NCBI RefSeq assembly: GCF_004362015.1
Contig: NZ_SNWW01000009.1
Coordinates: 114,886 to 178,885 of the forward strand
Direction: 5' to 3'
Length of the DNA: 64,000 nt
Origin: Flavobacterium chryseum
GTDB taxonomy: Bacteria > Bacteroidota > Bacteroidia > Flavobacteriales > Flavobacteriaceae
This document shows positions 25,410-31,958 of the stretch, piece after piece. The translations under genes were made by a program, and so were the position numbers. Position 1 is the first letter of the stretch. Each line of letters opens with the position of its first letter. The notes under the pieces are model-generated. The model had not been told where the DNA came from and searched no databases. It was given only the letters and a program-made list of their open reading frames with translations.

Positions 25410-26039
25410 ATGAAAGATTTAAATAAATATAGTAATAAAACAAAAGCTGCTTTCATACTGCTGATTGTAATGTTGATTATACTTTTAAGCAATTTCAATA
25501 CGCTGCAAAATTCTAAAAAAGTCAACGAGAACATCAATGCGATTTATAACGACCGACTTGTTGTAGCGCATTATATTTTTCAATACTCAAAAGAACTTCA
25601 CTTTATAAAAAGTGAAGCCGAAAAAATGAATCTGAATGATGCCATCAAAAAAAATGAAATCATTCGTACTTTAAATATCGTTCACAACATTGATGATCTG
25701 TATGCTAAAACCGTTTTAACCAATAAAGAAAAAGAACATTTTGATAATTTTCTGGCTTCCTGTAAAGAAATCAACAATCTGGTCGAAAATAAAAATTGGA
25801 ATAAAATTGTTTTTGTTAGTGATCAGGCTTTAAGAACTTTAGAATCTTTATCTGAAATTCAAATTAAAGAAGGAAAAGCAAAATTAGCGAATGCTAATGC
25901 GATGTATAACAAAAATAATAGCTTAGGACAACTTCAGATTGCTTTGCTTATTATTTTGGGAGGAATAACTTTTTATTTGCTCATTGTAAAGAAAATCAAA
26001 ACAAAAATCAAAATTCCGGAACCACCTATTATGAATTAG
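25410..26039 (+). CDS. Membrane protein with MCP-type four-helix-bundle sensor domain, no output domain
   Basis: 209 residues. It has an N-terminal membrane helix (about 14-31), a periplasmic helical region (about 32-170) with heptad-like spacing and a second membrane helix (about 176-193). A short basic tail follows. This is the layout of the 4HB_MCP sensor half of chemoreceptors and histidine kinases, but there is no HAMP, methyl-accepting or kinase domain: the chain ends soon after the second helix. It follows the symporter by 32 bases and may be in the same transcript, so a role sensing the transported compound is possible but unproven. Confidence 0.6.
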   Translation: MKDLNKYSNKTKAAFILLIVMLIILLSNFNTLQNSKKVNENINAIYNDRLVVAHYIFQYSKELHFIKSEAEKMNLNDAIKKNEIIRTLNIVHNIDDLYAKTVLTNKEKEHFDNFLASCKEINNLVENKNWNKIVFVSDQALRTLESLSEIQIKEGKAKLANANAMYNKNNSLGQLQIALLIILGGITFYLLIVKKIKTKIKIPEPPIMN

Positions 26040-26089
26040 AAGGTTTTAAGTTTCAAGTTGACAGTTACGAGTTACGAGTTCTTATAGTT

Positions 26090-26122
26090 AGACCTGATAG
26101 GTTTTAAAAACCTGTCAGGTCT
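26090..26122. repeat. Short palindromic repeat (AGACCTGAtAGGTTTT)
   Basis: The arms AGACCTGATAGGTTTT (26090-26105) and AAAACCTGTCAGGTCT (26107-26122) pair with one mismatch. The element is intergenic, not followed by a T-tract, and lies just before the larger palindromic element. Confidence 0.65.
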
Positions 26123-26139
26123 CTGCTGACTTAAGCTTT

Positions 26140-26236
26140 TGTCATTTCGACGGAGGAGAAATCACATGTGCTGAACACGTTTGCAGATAACGTAATGTTG
26201 CTCTCTGGATGTGATTTCTCCTCCGTCGAAATGACA
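26140..26236. repeat. Long palindromic intergenic repeat, copy B (arm GTCATTTCGACGGAGGAG)
   Basis: Perfect 28-base arms at 26140-26167 and 26209-26236 enclose a 41-base loop. Both arms match copy A at 1377-1464. The loop word GTTGCTCTCTGG at the right end is the reverse complement of the CCAGAGAGCAAC start of the copy A loop, so copy B is inserted in the opposite orientation. It lies between convergent genes. Confidence 0.85.
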
Positions 26237-26267
26237 CACAATGCGCTTATTGTCAATAAAGCATAAA

Positions 26268-26310
26268 AAAATTCCAAATTCCAAGCTAAAACATTGGAAT
26301 TTGGAATTTT
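26268..26310. terminator. Palindromic terminator of the ATTCCAAATTCCAA family
   Basis: AAAATTCCAAATTCCAA (26268-26284) pairs perfectly with TTGGAATTTGGAATTTT (26294-26310), 17 bases with a 9-base loop. On the minus strand it is followed by a T-tract and lies just after the DUF2911 stop codon. Related elements lie at 36621-36665 and 45184-45224, so it is also a dispersed repeat. Confidence 0.7.
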
Positions 26311-26333
26311 AAAATATTGGAATTTCGAAGCTA

Positions 26334-27176
26334 TTATCTACTCCACTCCGCAATACTATCTTTGTTCATTTTTACGTAATCCTGATTGTTGGCAGCTTCG
26401 GCAGCAGCTAATGATGCTTTTGCTGTTTCGATTGCTCCTTTTTTATCACCTTGTTTTGCCTGAATCAATGATTTTAATCTTGACATAAAATATGGCTTAT
26501 CAGTGCTCATATCTAAGGCTTTATCAACATATACTTTGGCAGTTGCAATATTTCCGTTTGATTGAAACAAATACTGAGCTGCAGCAAAGTAATCATTTGA
26601 AGTTGGTCCGGCTAAAGTTTTTTCGATGCTTGCCGTTGCATTTTTAGAAGTAGGAACTTCAAATTTCAACGCAACATGAGAGTTTTCCCAAGCCATTTCT
26701 AAGTAAGCAAAATTAGGATCTAAACCATTAATTCCAATCGTAAAAGTTTCAACCGGAGTTGGTAAAGCATCTTCTTTTACAGTTGTTTTTAACGCTACAT
26801 TAGCCTCGTTCCAGTTTTCAGGTAATCCCCAGTTATCAGTAGACAGATAAAAAATGATCTCCCAGCTTTCGATCTTAGGAATTGTATAAATTGCATATTT
26901 TCCTTTTTTTAATGTTTTACCATCAATAACAACATCATCACTAAAATTAATGATCGTGTTTTCGTTTGCTCCGGTTCTCCACAATTTACCAAACGGAACC
27001 AAATTTCCAAAAACCGCTCTGCCTCTCGCTCCAGGTCTTGAATACGTAACTTCAACATCAGTTAAACCAACAGTTTGTTTAATATATCCTTTAGGACTCG
27101 CTTGTGGTGTTTTTATTTGCGCTTCTGTAGCAAAAGGTGCCAGAATGATGGCCAATGCAATTAGTAGTTTTTTCAT
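26334..27176 (-). CDS. DUF2911 domain-containing secreted protein
   Basis: 280 residues, with a signal peptide (about 1-19, ending TEAQ). The DUF2911 domain begins ASPKGYIKQTVGLTDVEVTYSRPGARGRAVFG and continues through LVPFGKLWRTGANENTIINFSDDV to about residue 175. The C-terminal part (about 185-280) is helical, with TPR-like repeats (FQSNGNIATAKVYVDKAL and KQGDKKGAIETAKASLAAA). The family is abundant in Bacteroidota; no function is known to me. It has its own promoter and a terminator of the repeat type. Confidence 0.88.
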   Translation of the reverse strand: MKKLLIALAIILAPFATEAQIKTPQASPKGYIKQTVGLTDVEVTYSRPGARGRAVFGNLVPFGKLWRTGANENTIINFSDDVVIDGKTLKKGKYAIYTIPKIESWEIIFYLSTDNWGLPENWNEANVALKTTVKEDALPTPVETFTIGINGLDPNFAYLEMAWENSHVALKFEVPTSKNATASIEKTLAGPTSNDYFAAAQYLFQSNGNIATAKVYVDKALDMSTDKPYFMSRLKSLIQAKQGDKKGAIETAKASLAAAEAANNQDYVKMNKDSIAEWSR

Positions 27177-27199
27177 TTCTTGAGTTTATTTGTTTTGTT

Positions 27200-27227
27200 C
27201 AAATTTACAAATTCAATTAGGGAACAA
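27200..27227 (-). promoter_or_regulatory. Promoter of the DUF2911 gene
   Basis: On the minus strand TAAATTTG (27200-27207) matches TAnnTTTG and lies 17 bases after a TTG (27225-27227). The start codon is 24 bases downstream. Confidence 0.55.
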
Positions 27228-27246
27228 ATGTTAAATTTTACATAAT

Positions 27247-27909
27247 TCAAGTTCCTAACTGTGATATTTTTTGCGCATTTAATTCGCTAAACTCATTTAT
27301 TATTAAGTCGGCATCAGCTAAATCCTGTAATTTAGAATGATGGCTATTGTAACCCACACAAAAAATCCCAGCTGCCTTTGCTGCTTTTACACCATTTGTA
27401 CTGTCTTCAATTACAATACAATTTTCTTTTGGAGCAATTGATAATGAAGCTGCATGCAAGAAAATAGCCGGATTTGGTTTCGATTGAGGAAAATCTTCAC
27501 CACTTACAACATCCGTAAAATATTGGTGCAAATTGAATCTTGTAAAAACGCGTTCGATCGTTACTTTTGATGCAGAAGATGCCAAAATCAACTGAATTCC
27601 ATTAGCATACAAATCTTTAATTAAATCTTCAACACCTTCTAATAAATATAAATCTTCTTTAGTGTCAAAAGCTTCATTAAAAATGTTTCTTTTTCTCTGA
27701 ATCAAATCTTCAACTTCATGTTCGATTGTTGGGAAAAAACCTTTTAAGGTCTGAAATGTATTGCGAGTTGAAAATCCCGTAAACGAAGTATACATTTCTT
27801 CGGTTACATCAATATTTAATTCTGAAAATTGTTTGTAATAAGCATAACGGTGAACAGGTTCTGTATCTACAATTACACCGTCCATATCAAAAATTACTGT
27901 TTTAATCAT
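27247..27909 (-). CDS. HAD-superfamily hydrolase, beta-phosphoglucomutase-like
   Basis: 220 residues. The nucleophile motif is FDMDGVIVDTEP (Asp8/Asp10) followed by HRYAYYKQFSEL, with a helical cap. Motif II is LILASSASKVTIERV (about 107-121) and motif IV is CIVIEDSTNGVKAAKAAG (about 164-181). The sequence is closest to the beta-phosphoglucomutase / sugar-phosphate phosphatase branch, but a general phosphatase is equally possible. It sits between repeat-rich spacers in a minus-strand group and is probably independently expressed. Confidence 0.85.
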   Translation of the reverse strand: MIKTVIFDMDGVIVDTEPVHRYAYYKQFSELNIDVTEEMYTSFTGFSTRNTFQTLKGFFPTIEHEVEDLIQRKRNIFNEAFDTKEDLYLLEGVEDLIKDLYANGIQLILASSASKVTIERVFTRFNLHQYFTDVVSGEDFPQSKPNPAIFLHAASLSIAPKENCIVIEDSTNGVKAAKAAGIFCVGYNSHHSKLQDLADADLIINEFSELNAQKISQLGT

Positions 27910-27920
27910 TTTTTTCTTTT

Positions 27921-28060
27921 AAGGTACTGAGGTTCTGAGGGGCTAAGGTTCTAAGTTCTTTTTTAAAAGTCTTTTTTAAAGCTCTGAGGAACTAAGGTTC
28001 TAAGGATTCTTCCGATGCCAAAAAACCTTAGCAACTTAGAACCTTAGTATCTTAGCCCCT
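27921..28060. repeat. Degenerate tandem repeats AAGGTTCTGAGG / CCTTAGCAACTTAG, inverted
   Basis: On the left half (27921-27998) words such as GGTACTGAGGTTCTGAGGGG and CTAAGGTTCTAAG recur. On the right half (28024-28060) the complementary words CCTTAGCAACTTAGAACCTTAG recur. The halves are inverted copies, so the region can fold into an extended hairpin. The same word family occurs at about 14902-14953. Function unknown. Confidence 0.75.
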
Positions 28061-28774
28061 TTATTTCTTAAGTAAATATCTAATTACAGTTTCGGCAGCG
28101 TGAAGGCCAAATAAACCCGGCATATAACTGTTAGTTCCGTAAAAAGATTTTTTGAAATTTTTTCCGTCTGTAAGTTTTAAGCTTTTTTCGTCCTGAATTT
28201 CAGATGAGAAAACTACTTTCAATTTATTGATTTTTACTTCTTTTAAACGCTTGCGAATTGCTTTAGAAAAATAACAATTAATGGTTTTAGAAATGTCACT
28301 TACTTTTACTTTAGAAGCTGTCATTTTTCCGCCAGCACCCATGCTGCTTATAATTTTAACCCTTTTGCGTTTTGCGCCAATAATTAGATTTAATTTTGGA
28401 GTAATGCTGTCAATACAATCTAAAACATAATCAAATTCTGGAGAAACAATCTCGAAAGCGCGCTCCGGAGATAAAAATTCCTGTACACGAGTCAGTTTTA
28501 ATTCCGGATTAATATCCATCAAACGATCTCCAACAATTGTAATTTTTGGTTGTCCAACTGTCGAATGCAAAGCCGGTAATTGTCTGTTAATATTTGTAAT
28601 ATCGACTACATCACCATCAACAATTGTCATATTTCCTACTCCCGCTCTTGCCAAAAATTCAGCCGCAAAAGATCCTACTCCACCCAAACCTACTACTAAA
28701 ACATTCGCGTTTTGTAAATTTTGCAATCCTTCTTTTGTAAATAAAAGCTCGGCTCTTTCTGTCCACTCTGCCAT
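28061..28774 (-). CDS. tcdA: tRNA threonylcarbamoyladenosine dehydratase (TcdA/CsdL, ThiF family)
   Basis: The ATG at 28774 is preferred to the upstream one: the protein then starts MAEWTERAELLFTKEGLQNL as in the family and has 237 residues. The ATP-binding Rossmann motif is VLVVGLGGVGSFAAEFLARAGVG (about 24-46), followed by VDGDVVDITNINRQL (about 50-64), both typical of the E1-like/ThiF fold. TcdA cyclises t6A37 of tRNA to ct6A. The C-terminal region has SSEIQDEKSLKLTDGKNFKKSF. It lies in a minus-strand group with TatD and DUF1684. Confidence 0.9.
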   Translation of the reverse strand: MAEWTERAELLFTKEGLQNLQNANVLVVGLGGVGSFAAEFLARAGVGNMTIVDGDVVDITNINRQLPALHSTVGQPKITIVGDRLMDINPELKLTRVQEFLSPERAFEIVSPEFDYVLDCIDSITPKLNLIIGAKRKRVKIISSMGAGGKMTASKVKVSDISKTINCYFSKAIRKRLKEVKINKLKVVFSSEIQDEKSLKLTDGKNFKKSFYGTNSYMPGLFGLHAAETVIRYLLKK

Positions 28775-28840
28775 ATATGTTATTTGTTTTAATTTTCTTT
28801 GTTTCAAGTTTCAAGTCTTAATTCTTCAATCTTGATTCTT

Positions 28841-29488
28841 TTATCTCTCAAACACTTCCTTAAAATTACTTGAAATAATCTCTTGTAAATCTTTAATAGT
28901 TATGCCTTTATATTCTGACGCCAGATCGTAAACTTGTTTAATATTTTCTTCAATTTTATCCGTTTCCAGAAAAAAAAGATCATTGGGTACATTCTGAAAA
29001 ACGGTTTTTAATTCTGGATTTCGGAGCAAATATTTTCCAAACGATATATAAAAACCTTCTTTAATAAGCTGTTCCGCAATTTGATTGTTTTTAGAAAAAC
29101 CATGCATAATCATCGGAACCGAAATTTTCATTTTCTTTTTGATGGCTATAACTTCCTGAAAAGCGGCGACGCAATGTATTACAACAGGTTTTTTATATTT
29201 TTCGGCCAAAACCAATTGTCTTTCGAAAACTGAAATTTGTAATTCTAACGGAATCTCAATTCGTTTATCTAAACCACATTCACCAATGGCAAGGCAATTT
29301 TCGGTTTGCAATTTTTCTTCAATAATTTTCAAATCGGCATCAACTCTGTTTTCTGTAATATACCAGGGATGAATCCCGATTGAATAAGATGGAATTGCAG
29401 CATCAAATTCATTTGGATATTGATTAACCAACTCTAAAATATTGGGTTGATTGGTAAAGTGATGCGTATGAAAATTAAAGAAATCCAT
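28841..29488 (-). CDS. TatD family hydrolase
   Basis: 215 residues, shorter than the usual 255-265 but with the core motifs: FNFHTHHF at the start (HxH metal site), SIGIHPWY, AIGECGLDKR (Glu metal ligand), KPVVIHCVAAFQEV (His), MIMHGFS and the C-terminal FLETDK (Asp). TatD proteins are metal-dependent deoxyribonucleases/3'-exonucleases of the amidohydrolase superfamily. The start codon overlaps the stop of the DUF1684 gene by one base (TAATG arrangement), so the two are translationally coupled. Confidence 0.87.
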   Translation of the reverse strand: MDFFNFHTHHFTNQPNILELVNQYPNEFDAAIPSYSIGIHPWYITENRVDADLKIIEEKLQTENCLAIGECGLDKRIEIPLELQISVFERQLVLAEKYKKPVVIHCVAAFQEVIAIKKKMKISVPMIMHGFSKNNQIAEQLIKEGFYISFGKYLLRNPELKTVFQNVPNDLFFLETDKIEENIKQVYDLASEYKGITIKDLQEIISSNFKEVFER

Positions 29489-30087
29489 TAATGAAATGTT
29501 TTTACTCCAGCCTTAATTTCGACATTCAAATCATTTTCCAGAGGAACTAGCGGACAAGAATATTTATGATTATAAGCACAATACGGATTGTAAGCCTGAT
29601 TAAAATCTACTGCAATAGTATTTCCTTTCGGAATTTTTAGATCGATATATCGTCCTCCTATATAACTTTCTTTTCCGGAAGTTAAATCGGAAAAAGGCAA
29701 AAACAAATGATCTTTATATTCTTCCGTTTTAGAAAGTTCAATATTTCTATACACATTCAAATGCAGTGCAACACCATTTAACTTAAAGTATAAAGTCCCG
29801 TATTTGATATATTTTGGAGTTCTTGTCCCGGTAGTTTTCATCTCAAAAACCTTTTCATTCTTTGCTTTTACAAACTTTGCATTCACAAAATATTTTGCGT
29901 CAATTGGATAAAATTCTAAAGTTTTAAAAGTTTTTAAATCTTCCTCCATCAACGGACTCTTCTTAGCATCAGCATATTCTGAGTTTATTGTTTTCTGAAA
30001 TTTTTCTGTGTCAGCTTTGTTAAATTTGCTTTGGCTAAAGCAGAAATTAAAAGCAAGCAATACTAAAAAAGCAATACCATTTTTCAT
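29488..30087 (-). CDS. DUF1684 domain-containing secreted protein
   Basis: The ATG at 30087 gives a 199-residue protein with a clean signal peptide (MKNGIAFLVLLAFNFCFSQ). The longer frame would run over the divergent promoter and is rejected. The DUF1684 signature is present: MKTTGTRTPKYIKYGTLYFKL, then GGRYIDLKIPKGNTIAVDFNQAYNPYCAYN and YSCPLVP near the C-terminus. Family function is unknown. It starts the minus-strand unit DUF1684-TatD, and is divergently transcribed from the MFS gene with about 100 bases between the start codons. Confidence 0.87.
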   Translation of the reverse strand: MKNGIAFLVLLAFNFCFSQSKFNKADTEKFQKTINSEYADAKKSPLMEEDLKTFKTLEFYPIDAKYFVNAKFVKAKNEKVFEMKTTGTRTPKYIKYGTLYFKLNGVALHLNVYRNIELSKTEEYKDHLFLPFSDLTSGKESYIGGRYIDLKIPKGNTIAVDFNQAYNPYCAYNHKYSCPLVPLENDLNVEIKAGVKTFH

Positions 30088-30156
30088 CTTTGAAATTTTG
30101 AGCAAAAATAGTTTAAAAGTAACAAAGCACCAACCGCTATACCCGACAAAGTTTCC

Positions 30157-30164
30157 TAACTTTG
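30157..30164 (+). promoter_or_regulatory. -7 element of the MFS gene
   Basis: TAACTTTG (30157-30164) matches TAnnTTTG and ends 21 bases before the ATG at 30186. It also overlaps a possible longer open frame, which is why the downstream start is chosen. Confidence 0.5.
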
Positions 30165-30185
30165 TGGCAAATAACTTCATTTACA

Positions 30186-31403
30186 ATGCTCAAAACCGTT
30201 TTTAACCAATACATCAATAATTTTAGAGGATTTTCAAGAGAAATTTGGATACTTACGCTCGTTACTTTTATAAATCGTGCCGGAACAATGGTGCTTCCTT
30301 TTTTATCAAAATACTTAAAAGAAGATTTGCAATTTACTTATAATCAAGTAGGCTGGATTATGGTTTCTTTCGGATTGGGATCAATGTTGGGTTCATGGCT
30401 GGGCGGAAAATTATCTGATAAAATTGGTTTCTATAAAATCATGATTTTTAGTTTATTTACCAGCGGTGTTTCGTTGTTTTTTATACAATATATTACCACT
30501 TTCTGGGCATTGTGCGTTGCAATGTTTGTGTTAATGGCTATTGCAGATATGTTTAGGCCTGCAATGTTTGTTTCATTGGGCGCTTATGCAAAACCCGAAA
30601 ACAGAACCCGTGCCTTAACTTTAGTACGTTTAGCGGTAAATTTAGGCTTTGCTGCGGGACCTGCTTTGGGAGGTTTAATAATTATGGGAATTGGTTATCA
30701 GGGACTTTTTTGGGTTGATGGCGCTTCATGCATTATCTCGATTTCAATTTTTGCCTTATTAGTTAAGGAGAAGAAAAAAGCAGTTCACGGCGATAAAATG
30801 GAAATTCCGGCAGAAATAAAATCGGTTTTTCATGATCGTATCTTTTGGGTTTTCTTGTTTGTAAGTTTTATAACGGCCATGATTTTCTTTCAGTTGTTTA
30901 CTACTTTACCTTTATATCATAATGAGAAATTTGGTTTGAGTGAATTTCAAACCGGATTACTTATGACTTTAAACGGACTTTTAATTTTTGCTCTAGAAAT
31001 GCCAACTGTTGGTTTTATGGAAAGAAAAAGTTTTCCTAAAATACGAATTATCATTCTCGGATCGTTCATAATGGCTTTGAGTTTCTTTTTGTTATTGATA
31101 AATGTCTGGGCAGGAATGTTAGTTATTAGCATGATTTGTATTTCGATAGGAGAAATTCTAACCTTTCCTTTTTCGAATGCATTTGCTTTAAGCCGAGCTC
31201 CACGTGGTCAGGAAGGCCGTTATATGGCACTTTATACAATGAGTTTTAGTTTGGCACATATTGTAAGTTCAAAAGTTGGTTTCGAAATGATTTCTCGTTT
31301 AGGCTATCAAATCAATTGGCTTTTTATGGGTTGCATTGGCATTGTTGCTACATTATGTTGCTTTTGGATCAAAAAAGCATTACTCGACGAAAAAATTTCA
31401 TAA
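30186..31403 (+). CDS. MFS transporter
   Basis: The ATG at 30186 gives 405 residues and starts MLKTVFNQYINNFRGFSREIWILT; an upstream ATG at 30162 would lie inside the -7 element. Twelve membrane helices are expected. The MFS loop 2-3 motif is LGGKLSDKIGFYKI (G-x-L-x-D-x-x-G, about 75-88) and a second half motif is seen in METPTVGF-like and RAPRGQEGRYMALY. The substrate is not predictable; many flavobacterial relatives are annotated as multidrug exporters. It is a single gene divergent from DUF1684. Confidence 0.87.
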   Translation: MLKTVFNQYINNFRGFSREIWILTLVTFINRAGTMVLPFLSKYLKEDLQFTYNQVGWIMVSFGLGSMLGSWLGGKLSDKIGFYKIMIFSLFTSGVSLFFIQYITTFWALCVAMFVLMAIADMFRPAMFVSLGAYAKPENRTRALTLVRLAVNLGFAAGPALGGLIIMGIGYQGLFWVDGASCIISISIFALLVKEKKKAVHGDKMEIPAEIKSVFHDRIFWVFLFVSFITAMIFFQLFTTLPLYHNEKFGLSEFQTGLLMTLNGLLIFALEMPTVGFMERKSFPKIRIIILGSFIMALSFFLLLINVWAGMLVISMICISIGEILTFPFSNAFALSRAPRGQEGRYMALYTMSFSLAHIVSSKVGFEMISRLGYQINWLFMGCIGIVATLCCFWIKKALLDEKIS

Positions 31404-31506
31404 AAAATTTATTCCTCATAAATTACTAATATTCAATTTATTACATTTAAATTTGAATCACTTTTTGGTACTTCAAACCTAAATCAAACTTACTTTTTAG
31501 TTAAAT

Positions 31507-31551
31507 AACTATATTTATAGTTGCGTAACTAAAAATATAGTTGTAGGTTTG
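31507..31551 (+). promoter_or_regulatory. Promoter with two tandem BlaI/MecI-type operators
   Basis: Operator 1 AACTATATTTATAGTT (31507-31522) is a perfect inverted repeat with a 2-base spacer. Operator 2 AACTAAAAATATAGTT (31527-31542) keeps the AACTA/TAGTT arms. Their centres are 20 bases apart, two helical turns. The promoter TTG (31521-31523), 20-base spacer, TAGGTTTG (31544-31551) is interleaved with them: operator 1 overlaps the -33 element and operator 2 fills the spacer. The start codon follows 17 bases later. Confidence 0.8.
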
Positions 31552-31568
31552 AATTAAAATTAGAAAAC

Positions 31569-31937
31569 ATGCAAAAGTTAACCAACAAAGAAGAAGAAAT
31601 CATGCACATTTTATGGAAGCTTAAAAAAGCATTCGTAAAAGAAGTTCAGGCAGAAATTACTGAAGATCAACCGCATTACAATACCCTTTCGACTATTGTT
31701 CGTAATCTTGAAGAGAAAGGTTTCGTGGGGCATAATGCTTTTGGAAACACACATCAATATTTTCCGATCATTACTTTAGAAGCCTATAGCAAAAAGTATA
31801 TGAAAACGGCCATTGATAACTACTTTAATAGTTCATATAAAAATATGGTTTCATTTTTTGCCAAGGAAGAAAAAATTTCGGCAGATGAATTACGCGAAAT
31901 TCTGGCTATGATCGAAAATCCAAAGGAAGAAAAATAG
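31569..31937 (+). CDS. BlaI/MecI/CopY family transcriptional repressor
   Basis: 122-residue winged-helix protein. It begins MQKLTNKEEEIMHILWKLKKAFVKEV and continues PHYNTLSTIVRNLEEKGFV (recognition helix, about 36-54) with the wing region NTHQYFPII. The C-terminal dimerisation helices follow (about 75-120), as in BlaI/MecI, where proteolysis inactivates the repressor. It is followed after 21 bases by an M56 metallopeptidase, the usual BlaI-BlaR1 arrangement, and preceded by two matching operators overlapping the promoter. Confidence 0.92.
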   Translation: MQKLTNKEEEIMHILWKLKKAFVKEVQAEITEDQPHYNTLSTIVRNLEEKGFVGHNAFGNTHQYFPIITLEAYSKKYMKTAIDNYFNSSYKNMVSFFAKEEKISADELREILAMIENPKEEK

Positions 31938-31958
31938 AAGCAAAATAATTATTTATTT

